Counted from the first letter of the stretch, positions 43,034-52,708 are shown. The stretch: 64,000 nucleotides of DNA from Rossellomorea sp. SC111 (GCF_024733565.1 NZ_JANIOC010000002.1:62979-126978); one strand, 5' to 3'. Numbers and translations: made by a program. Notes: generated by a model from the letters alone, not told the origin.

Positions 43034-44287
43034 ATGGAAAGTGAGAATATATATCTATCTGCCATTCTCCCCTTAAAAAAAAGGGAAGAAACCAAAAATC
43101 GTTGGCTGTTTCATCGCCTGAATACACTGTTACCTGCTTTAATGAAAAAACACAAGGTAGACATGTGGATCACGGCAGGGAGGGAATATAATGAAGATCC
43201 TGTCCTGAAGAGCCTTTACCCAACATCAGTTGACGGTTCGAGAAGGTTGACCATCCTTGTATTTTATTTGGATCAGGATGAGCATCTGAAAAAATGGGTT
43301 TTGCATCCCAATCCGAATTTTGAGCCTTTTTATGAAAGAGCATGGAATCCTGAAGAGTGTGATCAATGGGAATGCCTTAAACGTCTTGTGGATGAGCACG
43401 ACCCTGATACGATCGCATTGAATTATTCATCGACTTTTGCCGTAGCGGATGGTTTGAGTCATTCATGTTATCAGCAGCTAAGCATGCTGTTAGACGAGCA
43501 CTCACATAAATTTGTATCTGCTCAACATGTCATTGTGGATTGGCTATCCATTAGAACCACCAAGGAATTAGTGGCATACCCTGCGATAGCCGAGCTTGGC
43601 AGGATGATTGCGGAAGAAGCGTTATCCCTGAGAGTGATTCATCCTGGAATCACAACTACAGAAGATGTTGTTGACTGGATACGACAACGGGTGTTAGACG
43701 CTGGTTTGGATACCTCCTTTTATCCTACTGTGGATTTGCAAAGAAAGGGTTCTGTGATGGATCGATTAGAGGGAGAGATTATTCGTTTTGGAGATATCGT
43801 GCATTTGGATTTTGGTATTCGATATCTTGGCCTCGCAACGGATACCCAACAGCTGGCATATGTCCTTTATCCAGGTGAGGAAGAAGCTCCTGAAGGACTT
43901 CAATCTGCATTACAAACCGCCTTGAGATTCGAAGATATCATAACCGGGGAAATGAAAGTCGGAAGAACGGGGAACGAAGTGTTTCAAAGAGCCATGATAA
44001 AAGCAAGAGAGGAAGAAATCGAGGCGATGCTGTATTCTCATCCATTAGGGAATCATTGTCATGAAGCCGGTGCCTTAATCGGCCTATATGATCAACAAAA
44101 TGATATTCCCATCAAAGGCGATCTCCCCCTTACAGCCAATACCTGTTATGCACTGGAGTTCAACATACAACAATATATTCCTGAGTGGGATCAAATCATC
44201 CCCATATATCTGGAGGAGCCGGTTGCATTCATCCAGCATCGACTGGAATATATGGCGAAAAGGCAAATCGCGTTTTATCTGATCTAA
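43034..44287 (+). CDS. M24 family metallopeptidase (Xaa-Pro type)
   Basis: 417 residues. The C-terminal pita-bread domain shows the dinuclear metal ligands: Asp in VHLDFGIRY, Asp in ATDTQQLAY, His in SHPLGNHCHE, Glu in CYALEFNIQ and a Glu in YLEEPVAF. The N-terminal creatinase-like domain is about 170 residues. Probably cleaves Xaa-Pro peptides; the exact substrate is unknown. AGGGAG-type RBS. Monocistronic. Confidence 0.82.
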   Translation: MESENIYLSAILPLKKREETKNRWLFHRLNTLLPALMKKHKVDMWITAGREYNEDPVLKSLYPTSVDGSRRLTILVFYLDQDEHLKKWVLHPNPNFEPFYERAWNPEECDQWECLKRLVDEHDPDTIALNYSSTFAVADGLSHSCYQQLSMLLDEHSHKFVSAQHVIVDWLSIRTTKELVAYPAIAELGRMIAEEALSLRVIHPGITTTEDVVDWIRQRVLDAGLDTSFYPTVDLQRKGSVMDRLEGEIIRFGDIVHLDFGIRYLGLATDTQQLAYVLYPGEEEAPEGLQSALQTALRFEDIITGEMKVGRTGNEVFQRAMIKAREEEIEAMLYSHPLGNHCHEAGALIGLYDQQNDIPIKGDLPLTANTCYALEFNIQQYIPEWDQIIPIYLEEPVAFIQHRLEYMAKRQIAFYLI

Positions 44288-44308
44288 TCATTTTCCCTTA
44301 CTGCATTT

Positions 44309-44347
44309 ATAAGACTGATTGTACGCATTGATTGTAATCAGTCTTAT
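44309..44347 (+). terminator. hairpin after the M24 gene
   Basis: ATAAGACTGATT pairs perfectly over 12 bp with AATCAGTCTTAT, 15-nt loop; no U-tract, so termination is uncertain. Confidence 0.45.
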
Positions 44348-44442
44348 ATGCCACTTCCAAACATGATTATTTTGAAAGGCGGTTTTCGCAAAGGTTGTTG
44401 CTATTCACATACAATCTAAGATTTACGGTGCTCTGTCATTTA

Positions 44443-44541
44443 GGATGTGGTGCAGGGAACTGAGCCTCCTCAGCAAAAAACGCTTCCGGGGTCTCGCCAC
44501 GCCCTTTTTCCGTAGGAGTCTACGCAGTTCCCTTCACCCTC
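44443..44541. repeat. C-type palindromic repeat
   Basis: About 100 bp with ends GGTGCAGGGAACTG and CAGTTCCCTTCACC and an internal GCCTCCTC...GGGGTCTC core. Same plan as A and B units but with different arms. Confidence 0.55.
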
Positions 44542-44695
44542 TAACGTAGTAAGTGTTGACAGAGTAAAATAGATCGTGAACATCGGTTATGAAAGGTTAA
44601 AGTAAGTAGGATTAAATAAAATCGTTCACTACAACGAATGAAAAAGCAGCGGCATAAGCAATCTATTTCCTTTATGATAGTAAAAGTTTTGTATA

Positions 44696-44822
44696 GTTGA
44701 TTGGAGCGGAAGGTGCTCGACTCCTAGGGGAATAGCTGGACAGGTGAGACCCCGCAGGGCGAAGCCCGAGGAGGCACACCGCCAGCCCCGCGGAAAGCGA
44801 GCACCTTGAGCGGAAATCAACC
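44696..44822 (+). repeat. A-type palindromic repeat (solo)
   Basis: 127 bp; TTGATTGGAGCGGAAGGTGC and its inverted far arm GCACC...GGAAATCAA, with the CCCCGCAGGG...GCCCGAGGAGG core. No B unit is attached. Confidence 0.75.
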
Positions 44823-44889
44823 ACCACCCGCTACATCCAAATGCAACAACGAATGAAAACAGCCTTTTGAAAAAATGTGATTCTCCCCT

Positions 44890-44918
44890 TGACTTAATAC
44901 CTGCCAGGGTATAACATA
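44890..44918 (+). promoter_or_regulatory. cstR promoter with CstR-type operator
   Basis: TTGACT (44890-44895) and TAACAT (44913-44918, 17-bp spacer) or TATAAC (15 bp). The palindrome ATACC-N6-GGTAT (44898-44913) lies in the spacer, so bound CstR would block RNA polymerase. Confidence 0.65.
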
Positions 44919-44961
44919 GTGAATGTAGCAAGAAATCAACAAGCCAACAGGAGGTGTCTTG

Positions 44962-45222
44962 ATGGAATACAATGCACAAATTAAGAATCGAATAAAACGT
45001 GTGGAAGGGCAGCTCCGTGGGATTGTAAGAATGATGGAGCAAGCGGAAGATTGTAAAGACGTCATCACGCAGCTTTCCGCAGCCAAAACAGCTCTTGACC
45101 GATCCGTAGGTTTAATTGTTAGTATGAATCTTGTTGAGTGTGTCAGGGACTCGCATGAATCCGGGGAAAGTACAGAAGCACTCGTGAAAGAAGCGGTAAA
45201 TCTATTAGTGAAAAGTCGATAA
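44962..45222 (+). CDS. cstR: CstR-type persulfide-sensing repressor (CsoR/RcnR family)
   Basis: 86 residues of DUF156/CsoR fold: NRIKRVEGQLRGIVRMME, then Cys31 and Cys60. The CsoR His ligand is replaced (MNLVEC), so the Cu(I) site is absent and only the two cysteines remain, at the same numbers as in Staphylococcus aureus CstR, which forms di- to tetrasulfide links with reactive sulfur. It is followed by sulfur-transfer genes and by ATACC...GGTAT operators. RBS AGGAGGTG before ATG 44962. Confidence 0.88.
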   Translation: MEYNAQIKNRIKRVEGQLRGIVRMMEQAEDCKDVITQLSAAKTALDRSVGLIVSMNLVECVRDSHESGESTEALVKEAVNLLVKSR

Positions 45223-45231
45223 CGAAAAAGG

Positions 45232-45274
45232 TTGACATCTTTTTTTATATTGTATATTATACCCTCATGGGTAT
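45232..45274 (+). promoter_or_regulatory. promoter and CstR operator of the tusA operon
   Basis: TTGACA (45232-45237), 17-bp spacer, TATTAT (45255-45260), overlapped by the palindrome ATACCCTCATGGGTAT (45259-45274). Confidence 0.75.
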
Positions 45275-45298
45275 TTAAAAAACGAGGAGGAAACACAC

Positions 45299-45526
45299 AT
45301 GAACGCAGATAAAGTATTAGATGCAAAGGGACTTGCTTGTCCGATGCCAATCGTAAAAACCCGAAAGGCTATTAAAGAAATCGAATCCGGCCAAATCCTG
45401 GAGGTTCAAACAACAGATAAAGGTGCAAAAAGTGATCTTACAGCATGGGCTAAGTCTACAGGACATGAATTACTCGATTCGAATGAAGAAAATGATGTAT
45501 TTACATTTTGGATAAAAAAAGGCTAA
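45299..45526 (+). CDS. tusA: TusA-family sulfurtransferase
   Basis: 75 residues, complete SirA/TusA domain with the Cys-Pro-X-Pro motif in GLACPMPIVKTRKAI. TusA proteins carry persulfide sulfur on this cysteine and hand it on. First gene of the CstR-controlled operon, probable partner of the DsrE-like protein. Very similar to the TusA half of the fusion at 46104. Confidence 0.9.
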   Translation: MNADKVLDAKGLACPMPIVKTRKAIKEIESGQILEVQTTDKGAKSDLTAWAKSTGHELLDSNEENDVFTFWIKKG

Positions 45527-45544
45527 ATTTTTTTGAGGGGGAAT

Positions 45545-45560
45545 ATACCCCCTGTAGTAA
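45545..45560 (+). promoter_or_regulatory. degenerate CstR-like half site
   Basis: ATACCCCC followed by TGTAG in the 49-bp gap between tusA and the DsrE-like gene; only the left arm is well kept. Confidence 0.35.
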
Positions 45561-45575
45561 ATAGGAGGGGACACA

Positions 45576-46055
45576 ATGTCAGAGAGAAAAACAACCAATA
45601 TTATTCTATTTAGTGGCGATTACGATAAAGCGATGGCAGCCTATATCATTGCCAACGGTGCTGCAGCATATGATCATGAAGTAACGATCTTCCATACGTT
45701 CTGGGGATTGAATGCTTTGAGAAAAGAAGAAATGGTACCCGTTAAAAAAGGATTCATGGAAAAAATGTTTGGAAAAATGATGCCTCGTGGAGCTGATAAA
45801 ATGGGGTTGTCAAACATGAACTTTATGGGCATGGGTCCAAAAATGATCAAAGGTGTCATGAAAAAGCATAATGCCATGCCTCTGCCTGATTTGATCGATA
45901 TGGCAAGAGAACAGGAAATTAAATTGGTTGCATGTACCATGACCATGGATCTGTTGGGGTTACACAAGGATGAATTATTGGAAGAAATCGAATACGCTGG
46001 GGTAGCAGCTTATTTGGCAGATGCCGAAAATGGAAACGTGAATTTATTCATTTAA
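45576..46055 (+). CDS. DsrE/DsrF/DrsH-like sulfur carrier protein
   Basis: 159 residues. NIILFSGDYDKAMAAYIIANGAAA at the N-terminus and KLVACTMTMDLLGL containing the conserved cysteine of DsrE-like proteins; a Met-rich insertion (KMFGKMMPRGADKMG) lies between. Such proteins exchange sulfur with TusA. RBS AGGAGGGG. Same operon as tusA. Confidence 0.85.
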   Translation: MSERKTTNIILFSGDYDKAMAAYIIANGAAAYDHEVTIFHTFWGLNALRKEEMVPVKKGFMEKMFGKMMPRGADKMGLSNMNFMGMGPKMIKGVMKKHNAMPLPDLIDMAREQEIKLVACTMTMDLLGLHKDELLEEIEYAGVAAYLADAENGNVNLFI

Positions 46056-46073
46056 TTTTTTTTGAAAACAAAT

Positions 46074-46088
46074 ATACCCTATGAGGTA
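46074..46088 (+). promoter_or_regulatory. CstR-like palindrome inside the operon
   Basis: ATACC-CTATG-AGGTA between the DsrE-like gene and the TusA-rhodanese gene; one arm is imperfect. Confidence 0.4.
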
Positions 46089-46103
46089 AATGGAGGTTTC
46101 TAT

Positions 46104-46676
46104 ATGAATAATCTTGAATCGAACTTCGTATTGGATGCAAAAGGACTCGCTTGTCCGATGCCGATTGTAAAAACAAAAAAAGCGATGAATAACCTGGAAG
46201 CAGGACAGGTGATTGAAATTCAGGCTACCGATAAAGGATCAAAGGCGGATCTTCAAGCATGGGCAAAGAGTTCCGGCCATGATTATCTAGGTACCATCGA
46301 AGAAGGGGACGTCCTTAAGCATTTCGTCCGAAAATCAAGCGGTGAAGAGACAGTTGAGCGTAAACACGAGGCTGTTACAGACAACGCCACACTGGCAGGG
46401 AAATTAAGCGATGAAAATGTGATCGTTCTGGATGTCCGCGAAAAAGCGGAATATGCCTTTAATCATATACCGGGGGCTGTTTCGATACCCCTAGGGGAAC
46501 TTGAAAACCGTGTGAATGAATTGAATAAAGACAAAGAAGTTTATGTTGTATGCCGTACAGGAAACAGAAGTGACATGGCAGCTCAACTATTAGATGAAAA
46601 AGGATTTGCGAATGTATTCAATGTGGTTCCGGGTATGAGCGATTGGTCTGGGGACTTGGAGTCGGATATTAAATAA
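46104..46676 (+). CDS. TusA-rhodanese fusion protein
   Basis: 190 residues, two domains: TusA (about 5-75, GLACPMPIVKTKKAM) and rhodanese (about 95-190) with active-site loop VVCRTGNRSDMAAQLL. Joining the two cysteines should allow sulfur relay from thiosulfate or persulfide to TusA acceptors. ATG 46104 with GGAGGTTTCTAT before it is preferred over the upstream in-frame TTG. Resembles CstA of the S. aureus cst operon in domain content. Confidence 0.88.
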   Translation: MNNLESNFVLDAKGLACPMPIVKTKKAMNNLEAGQVIEIQATDKGSKADLQAWAKSSGHDYLGTIEEGDVLKHFVRKSSGEETVERKHEAVTDNATLAGKLSDENVIVLDVREKAEYAFNHIPGAVSIPLGELENRVNELNKDKEVYVVCRTGNRSDMAAQLLDEKGFANVFNVVPGMSDWSGDLESDIK

Positions 46677-46700
46677 TTCATTTTTCAGGAGGGTTAAATA

Positions 46701-47828
46701 ATGGCGGTAAAACCAATGAATTCAAGAGAAGTAGCACAAAAAGTAATGAAAAAAGAAGAATTATTCATCTTAGATGTTCGTAACGTGGATGCATTTGAAG
46801 ATTGGAAAATCGAAGGTGAAAAAGTTGAATATTTGAATATTCCTTATTTCGACCTTTTAGACGGCGTGGAAGAAATCTTGGATAAGCTGCCTGAAGATAA
46901 AGATATTCTTGTGGTTTGTGCTAAAGAAGGCTCTTCCATCATGGTTGCAGAAATGCTTTCAGATGAGGGGAAGGACGTGTCTTATCTGGAGGGTGGCATG
47001 AAGGCTTGGAGTGAACATTTAGAGCCGGTTAAGGTAGGGGACCTCTCGAATGATGGAGAGCTTTATCAATTTGTGCGTCTGGGTAAAGGGTGTCTTTCCT
47101 ATATGGTCGTATCAAATGGTGAAGCCGCGATTGTAGATGCCACACGTATGGCCGATGTGTTCATCGATTTCGCTAAAGCAAAAAATGTAAAGATCACTAA
47201 TGTATTCGATACACACTTACATGCGGATCATATTTCTGGTGGCCGTACCATTGCAGAAAGAACCGGAGCAACGTATTGGTTACCATCCAAAGATGCTGAA
47301 GAGGTAACATTTGAATATGCGGCACTGGAAGATGGAAATAAAGTACAGATCGGAAATACAACCATCGATATTAATGCTCTATACTCACCAGGGCATACAA
47401 TTGGTTCTACCTCATTCGTGATTGATGAGAAATATCTATTATCAGGTGATATTTTATTTATTGACAGTATCGGACGCCCTGACCTTGCTGGAAAAGCAGA
47501 AGACTGGGTAGGGGACTTACGAGAAAGTCTGTACAAACGCTACAAAGATCTTTCCATGGATCTGACCGTTTTACCCGCTCACTTCATGATTATTGAAGAA
47601 TTAAATGAGGACGGTTCTGTAGGTGAGAAACTTGGCACATTATATGCCAAGAATCATGGACTGAACATTGAGAGCGAAGATGAATTCAGAAGTCTTGTGT
47701 CTGAAAATCTGCCTTCACAACCGAATGCTTATCAGGAAATACGTGAAACCAATATGGGAAAAGTGACGCCGGATGAAGAAAAGCAGCGGGAGATGGAAAT
47801 CGGACCAAATCGCTGTGCTGTTCGATAA
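46701..47828 (+). CDS. rhodanese-persulfide dioxygenase fusion (CstB-like)
   Basis: 375 residues. N-terminal rhodanese (about 8-110; Cys in [11 protein letters not shown]) followed by an ETHE1-type metallo-beta-lactamase domain (about 120-375) with the iron site motif [19 protein letters not shown] and [14 protein letters not shown]. It oxidises glutathione- or bacillithiol-persulfide to sulfite. In S. aureus CstB the rhodanese parts follow the dioxygenase; here the order is reversed. A close paralogue is at 54293. Confidence 0.88.
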   Translation: MAVKPMNSREVAQKVMKKEELFILDVRNVDAFEDWKIEGEKVEYLNIPYFDLLDGVEEILDKLPEDKDILVVCAKEGSSIMVAEMLSDEGKDVSYLEGGMKAWSEHLEPVKVGDLSNDGELYQFVRLGKGCLSYMVVSNGEAAIVDATRMADVFIDFAKAKNVKITNVFDTHLHADHISGGRTIAERTGATYWLPSKDAEEVTFEYAALEDGNKVQIGNTTIDINALYSPGHTIGSTSFVIDEKYLLSGDILFIDSIGRPDLAGKAEDWVGDLRESLYKRYKDLSMDLTVLPAHFMIIEELNEDGSVGEKLGTLYAKNHGLNIESEDEFRSLVSENLPSQPNAYQEIRETNMGKVTPDEEKQREMEIGPNRCAVR

Positions 47829-47906
47829 TTGACGATGATGATATAAATATTTCCAATGGGAACTTGCATGAGCGGTTCCCATTTTATTAGAAGAGGAGGG
47901 CTCAAA

Positions 47907-48683
47907 ATGGATTTGGCATTTATTTTAACTATATTTCTAATCGGCTTCGTCGGTTCTTATATATCAGGAATGGTTGGAATCGGAGGAAGTATCATTAAAT
48001 ATCCAATGCTTTTATATATTCCGCCTTTGTTGGGAGTAGCTACATTTTCCGCTCATGAAGTTTCCGGCATCAGTGCCGTTCAAGTATTCTTTGCAACGCT
48101 TGGCGGAGTGTGGGCATACCGAAAAGGGGGCTACCTGAATAAATCACTCATTACGTATATGGGGGTAAGTATATTAATCGGTAGTTTCATCGGTGGGTAT
48201 GGATCAAAATTCATGAGTGAAGCGGGAATTAACATCGTGTATGGAATTCTTGCTCTTATTGCAGCCATCATGATGTTCATTCCTAAAAAAGGGATAGATG
48301 ATGTGAAGCTGGAAGATGTTTCTTTTAATAAATGGCTCGCTGCCATACTAGCCCTCATCGTGGGAGTGGGTGCAGGTATTGTAGGTGCAGCAGGTGCCTT
48401 TCTATTAGTTCCCATCATGCTTGTTGTGCTGAAAATACCTACGAGAATGACGATTGCTTCCTCTCTTGCCATTACGTTGATTTCTTCCATCGGGTCGACT
48501 GTGGGGAAAATCACCACCGGGCAAGTGGATTACCTGCCAGCCATGATCATGGTAGTGGCAAGTCTGATTGCCTCTCCACTTGGAGCGATGGCAGGGAAGA
48601 AAATGAACACCAAGATTCTACAAATGATATTAGCACTATTGATTTTAGGAACGGCTATTAAGATCTGGATAGATATCCTTTAG
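47907..48683 (+). CDS. TauE/SafE-family sulfite exporter
   Basis: 258 residues, about eight helices, two-fold DUF81 repeat: [22 protein letters not shown] and [20 protein letters not shown]. Placed after the persulfide dioxygenase, it probably expels the sulfite formed. GAGGAGGG precedes ATG 47907. The last gene of the first sulfur block. Confidence 0.87.
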   Translation: MDLAFILTIFLIGFVGSYISGMVGIGGSIIKYPMLLYIPPLLGVATFSAHEVSGISAVQVFFATLGGVWAYRKGGYLNKSLITYMGVSILIGSFIGGYGSKFMSEAGINIVYGILALIAAIMMFIPKKGIDDVKLEDVSFNKWLAAILALIVGVGAGIVGAAGAFLLVPIMLVVLKIPTRMTIASSLAITLISSIGSTVGKITTGQVDYLPAMIMVVASLIASPLGAMAGKKMNTKILQMILALLILGTAIKIWIDIL

Positions 48684-48689
48684 AATGCT

Positions 48690-48760
48690 GCTTAGCACTG
48701 TATACCATGACTCTTCTTACAGAAGAAGAATCGTGGTACATGGAGCTAAGCTTTTTTTTG
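48690..48760 (+). terminator. terminator of the first sulfur operon
   Basis: Long stem with GCTTAGC (48690-48696) pairing GCTAAGC (48745-48751) and inner TACCA/TGGTA and TTCTT/AAGAA pairs; eight T follow. Confidence 0.85.
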
Positions 48761-48924
48761 TGGTAATGTATCAATGGGCCTTGTAACTTTCTGAAGGTCT
48801 CTTTCGTCTAATGAATAGATAGAAATAAGACTCTGGATGGATGAACGTATTCATGAGTAGCGGTACAATGTAAGAATGAATGTGTTCTAAGATTTTATCC
48901 ATCATGAAAAAAGGGAGAATACAC

Positions 48925-49845
48925 ATGAAAAAGATTATTGGAATCATCTTACTATGTTCATTAATGGTTAGCGGACTTCAACCGGCATCGGCCGCGGATA
49001 ATGATAAAGCAAGCATTAATGAAAAATTCGGACTGCCCATCGTTGTATATGGAGAAACACTCTCCAGCCAGCAAAAAAAAGAGGTTCAAAAACAATTGGG
49101 TATGGATGAGGGAACTGAAGTGGATGAGTTTACGGCCACTGGTGAGGATCTTGTAAAATATATTGACGGAGAAAACAGGAACGCCCGCATGTTCTCTTCA
49201 GCCATGATCACCCGTAAGGAAAAGGGTGAAGGATTAAAGGTTAATATTGTGACTCCGGAGAATATTACCGAGGTTACGAATTCCATGTATTCAAATGCAC
49301 TATTAACAGCGGGAGTCGAAAATGCAGTAGTGGATGTTGCCTCCCCGGTTAAGGTGAGCGGTCATTCCGCTTTAGTAGGTATTTATAAAGCGTATGATGT
49401 GAGTGGAGAGAAGCTTGATACGGTTCGGATGGAAGTGGCCAATGAAGAATTATCCGTTGCTACTGAACTCGCGAAAGAGTCAGGTATTGATAAGGAAGAA
49501 GTCAGTAAATTGTTAACCGAGATCAAAAAGGAAATTGCTGAACAAGATCCTGCGACGAAAGAGGAAGTCGAGAAGATCGTCGAAGACAAGCTCCAATCAT
49601 TGAACATAGAACTAAGTCCAGAGGATCGTCAGTTGTTGATTGATCTATTTGAAAAGATGAGATCCCTTGATATAAATTTTGATAATGTTCAACAGCAGCT
49701 GGATGACTTAACGAAAGATATCCAAACGACCATTAAGGAAATTGTGAACGATGAAGGTTTTGGACAGAAAGTGTCAGATTTCTTTACCGGGTTATTAGAG
49801 GCAATTGGGAATTTCTTTAAATCAATCAAAAATTTATTTGGATAA
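48925..49845 (+). CDS. ypuA: secreted DUF1002 protein YpuA
   Basis: 306 residues. Signal peptide to about residue 24 (SLMVSGLQPASA), then a DUF1002 domain (KFGLPIVVYGETLSSQQKKEVQKQLG, STMYSNALLTAGVENAVVDVASPVKVSGHSAL-like region) and a C-terminal acidic coiled-coil. YpuA is an extracellular protein linked to envelope stress in Bacillus, role unclear. ATG 48925 is preferred to earlier in-frame starts because GGGAG is seven bases before it. In B. subtilis ypuA neighbours ppiB; here 9.5 kb separate them. Confidence 0.83.
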   Translation: MKKIIGIILLCSLMVSGLQPASAADNDKASINEKFGLPIVVYGETLSSQQKKEVQKQLGMDEGTEVDEFTATGEDLVKYIDGENRNARMFSSAMITRKEKGEGLKVNIVTPENITEVTNSMYSNALLTAGVENAVVDVASPVKVSGHSALVGIYKAYDVSGEKLDTVRMEVANEELSVATELAKESGIDKEEVSKLLTEIKKEIAEQDPATKEEVEKIVEDKLQSLNIELSPEDRQLLIDLFEKMRSLDINFDNVQQQLDDLTKDIQTTIKEIVNDEGFGQKVSDFFTGLLEAIGNFFKSIKNLFG

Positions 49846-49854
49846 TGCGAAGAT

Positions 49855-49884
49855 AAAAGACTGAGTCATTCGACTCAGTCTTTT
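49855..49884. terminator. bidirectional terminator
   Basis: AAAAGACTGAGTC/GACTCAGTCTTTT with ATTC loop, between convergent ypuA and the histidine kinase gene. Confidence 0.9.
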
Positions 49885-51286
49885 ATAATTCCAGCAAAGG
49901 AAACGTTAGATATACCGTCGTTCCTTTGCCTTCTTCACTTTCGATGGAGAAGGAACCTTTATGCTTATGCATGATTTCCTTGGCGATGGATAAACCAAGT
50001 CCATATCCACCGGTGTTCCTTTGCCTTGACAGATCAGATCTGTAGAATCGTTCACCTATTTGGGATAATGAGTCGCCCGGAATGCCAATCCCATGATCCT
50101 TAATCTTCACAACCGCCTTACCATCTTTCTCATAGGAGTGGATGGAGATAGAGGTCCCTTCCGGGGAATATTTCAGGGCATTGTCCAAAATATTGTAAAA
50201 CACCTGCATCACTCGGTTTGGATCTCCGTTAATGATCGATTCCTCATTTAAAGTATGTTTAATATCTATATGCTTCAATTCTGCTTGTGGACGGATCAGT
50301 GTTAAAGAGTCCATAATGAATTGGGACAGCACCATCGGTTCAATATCCAATGAAAATGCAGCATCTTCCAATTTATTCAATTCAAGGAGTTCCGTAATTA
50401 ATTTCTGCATCCGCACCGACTCTTTTTGAATCAGGTGTAGGCTTTTTTCTATTTCTTCCGGATTTGTTTGTACCCGGTCGGTCAACGCTTTTGCATACCC
50501 TCCGATGTACGTGAGGGGAGTCCTTAGTTCATGGGCGACATTCGAAAGGAACTGTCTCTTACGATCCTCCTGGTGCTGCAAAGAGTCAACCATACTGTTG
50601 AACGTGAGTGCCAGTTCAGCCATTTCATCTTTAGTGGTGACCTCCAGACGCTCCGTAAAGTTTCCGTTGGCTACTTGATTAGAGAACCTTTGCATTTCCC
50701 TGACAGGTTTGAACAAGGAGTCCAGTGAAGACTGAATGATCAAAAAAAGCACGAAATAAAACATGACCCCTGCCAATATTAAAATGGGGATACCTTTGCT
50801 GAACACTTCCGTCATTTCAGCAAGAGGGATATAAATAAACAAATATCCCATTAACTTATCCTCATTCATAAGTGGAAAGACGGCTCCTATCACTTTCCGA
50901 TTGAATTCGTCTACATATCCTTCTTTCATGACATGATTGCCCTTCACCAATTCTTTTCTATCCATGCGGTTGATGAGGGGCTTTTGATCAATTAGAAAAG
51001 GGAAGCTCTTCCCTAATTCATCAAGGTTCTCCACAACCGAAACTTCATAGGGAGAGATGACGTTATACCAGAGGATCTTGTCCTTGATATTTCCGCTTAC
51101 ATCCCCATAATGATAGTGGGCAGCGGTCCTCTGCCCCTGATAAAGGAGTGAATCCTTCACGGTCCCTATATAGAGGTCTTTGTAGAGATAGTGAATGAAG
51201 AGAAACGAAAAGACAATCGTTAAAAATAGACTGCTTAACAACAGGATAGAGACTTTTTTATTGAGGGTCAGGTTTACGTTTTTCAA
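49883..51286 (-). CDS. sensor histidine kinase (HAMP-HisKA-HATPase)
   Basis: 467 residues. Membrane helix at about 10-32, extracellular sensor (about 33-165), second helix (about 166-190), HAMP, phospho-acceptor His in SNVAHELRTPLTYIGGY, and ATPase boxes DNALKYSP, KDHGIGIPGDSL and RQRNTGGYGLGLSIAKEI. It overlaps the response regulator by ATGA. The signal is unknown; neighbouring ypuA may be a target. Confidence 0.88.
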   Translation of the reverse strand: MKNVNLTLNKKVSILLLSSLFLTIVFSFLFIHYLYKDLYIGTVKDSLLYQGQRTAAHYHYGDVSGNIKDKILWYNVISPYEVSVVENLDELGKSFPFLIDQKPLINRMDRKELVKGNHVMKEGYVDEFNRKVIGAVFPLMNEDKLMGYLFIYIPLAEMTEVFSKGIPILILAGVMFYFVLFLIIQSSLDSLFKPVREMQRFSNQVANGNFTERLEVTTKDEMAELALTFNSMVDSLQHQEDRKRQFLSNVAHELRTPLTYIGGYAKALTDRVQTNPEEIEKSLHLIQKESVRMQKLITELLELNKLEDAAFSLDIEPMVLSQFIMDSLTLIRPQAELKHIDIKHTLNEESIINGDPNRVMQVFYNILDNALKYSPEGTSISIHSYEKDGKAVVKIKDHGIGIPGDSLSQIGERFYRSDLSRQRNTGGYGLGLSIAKEIMHKHKGSFSIESEEGKGTTVYLTFPLLEL

Positions 51287-51972
51287 AGAGATCCCTCATA
51301 TTTATAACCAAGTCCCCATACCGTCTCGATCAACGGCCCGTAATTTTTTAATTTCAGCCGCAATGTTTTTATATGGGTATCAACCGTTCGATCACTTCCT
51401 TCGTAATCTCTTCCCCAAACTTGATCCAGAAGTTGATCCCTTTTATATACTCGTCCCTGATTCCGTGCGAGAAATAAGAAAAGTTCATATTCCTTTAAAG
51501 TCAAACGGGGAGAATGATCACCGACGGACACGGTCCTGGATGCCAAATTAAATGTAACAGGCCCAAACCTTTCGACCATGGAACGTGTCTGTACACCATA
51601 TGATCTTCTTAGAATGGTTTCAATGCGCGCCACAAGCTCATCAGCGTTGAAAGGTTTAACCATATAATCATCACTACCAAGTTTAAGCCCCTTTACCTTG
51701 TCCAGGTCATCCCCCTTGGCAGATAGGAAGATAAAGGGGATTTGACTATGATCCCTTACTTCTTCCAGTAATCGGAAACCATCCATGAACGGCATCATTA
51801 TATCCACGATCATCAGATCGACATGTGTTTTATTCAATTGATCAAGAGCAGCCAAACCGTTTTCGGCTTCAATACAGAAATAATTCTCCCTGTTTAAATA
51901 CAATGAGATCAGCTGTCTCATTTCCGGTTCATCATCTACAATCAGTACATTCCATTTTTTCATCATCTTCAC
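51283..51972 (-). CDS. OmpR/PhoB-type response regulator
   Basis: 229 residues. Receiver domain with acidic pair DDEPEM, phospho-acceptor Asp in MIVDIMMPFMDG and Lys in FLSAKGDD; winged-helix DNA-binding domain with GRDYEGSDRTVDTHIKTLRLKL. First gene of the two-component operon. No upstream partner other than the kinase. Confidence 0.92.
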   Translation of the reverse strand: MKMMKKWNVLIVDDEPEMRQLISLYLNRENYFCIEAENGLAALDQLNKTHVDLMIVDIMMPFMDGFRLLEEVRDHSQIPFIFLSAKGDDLDKVKGLKLGSDDYMVKPFNADELVARIETILRRSYGVQTRSMVERFGPVTFNLASRTVSVGDHSPRLTLKEYELFLFLARNQGRVYKRDQLLDQVWGRDYEGSDRTVDTHIKTLRLKLKNYGPLIETVWGLGYKYEGSL

Positions 51973-52199
51973 ACCCAGCCTTATGACATAAGAATTGCAT
52001 CAAATTTTATTATAGAGAAAAATAGTGAATTATTTGTGAGATTCCAGATTTTTTTGATTTGTATTTCTTCCAACATTTTAACATGGAAAACTTAGAGGTT
52101 GAACTTTTGCCGCTTTGTCCTATACTTTTCCGAAAACAAGGGCATTTGCCCTTCCCCTTTTTCCTTTTCATAATAGGCTAATAAAGAGGAGTGACGAAC

Positions 52200-52568
52200 A
52201 TGTATGAGAGGAGTACCATATACAGAAAGAATTTAATGCCCTTTTTTAACTCAGGCTCTTTCCCTAACCTTGGGAACGGAGGGGATTATCTCAGCGGGGC
52301 ACAGGGATATGGTCCTGTGGGGGCTCAAAACACACCCTATTTTCAAGGACCTTATGCCACACCGCAAGTTTACGGTCCACAGGGTTATCCGCCGCAAGGA
52401 TACCCGCAGGGCTTTGGTCCTGTCCCCTATGGTCCGGCGGGTGGTTATGGGTATGGTATAAACCCAATCGGAGCAGGATTGATTGGACTGGGCTTAGGGT
52501 TTCTCGGGGGACAGCTCGTGAACACCCCGCTTAAAGGTCCCCATAAACGCTACTATTATTATTGGTAA
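52200..52568 (+). CDS. Gly/Pro/Tyr-rich protein, possibly a spore coat component
   Basis: 122 residues. The middle (about 30-90) is low-complexity with tandem GYPPQGYPQG-like units rich in Gly, Pro, Gln and Tyr. The end has a glycine-rich hydrophobic stretch (GAGLIGLGLGFLGGQLV) and KRYYYYW. No domain is recognised. Such composition is common in coat or exosporium proteins. ATG 52200 follows GAGGAG. Confidence 0.6.
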   Translation: MYERSTIYRKNLMPFFNSGSFPNLGNGGDYLSGAQGYGPVGAQNTPYFQGPYATPQVYGPQGYPPQGYPQGFGPVPYGPAGGYGYGINPIGAGLIGLGLGFLGGQLVNTPLKGPHKRYYYYW

Positions 52569-52575
52569 AGTGATT

Positions 52576-52608
52576 AAACCGACTCATCTTATTGAGCCGG
52601 TTTTTTTA
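52576..52608 (+). terminator. terminator after the Gly/Pro-rich gene
   Basis: AAACCG-CTCA stem with its complement TGAG-CGGTTT and seven T. Confidence 0.8.
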
Positions 52609-52708
52609 ATTGTTCATGTCCAACTTAATGAGGCTGGGACATAACTATATCCAGTTCCTCTAAAGACAAACAATTAAACAATTAGTTAGTATCGCTTGTT
52701 ACGCCGCT

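Noticed and set aside
44817..45350. 177-codon minus-strand ORF over cstR
   Set aside because: Shadow of cstR and repeat DNA.
45659..45967. 97-codon minus-strand ORF in the DsrE-like gene
   Set aside because: Antisense shadow with no support.
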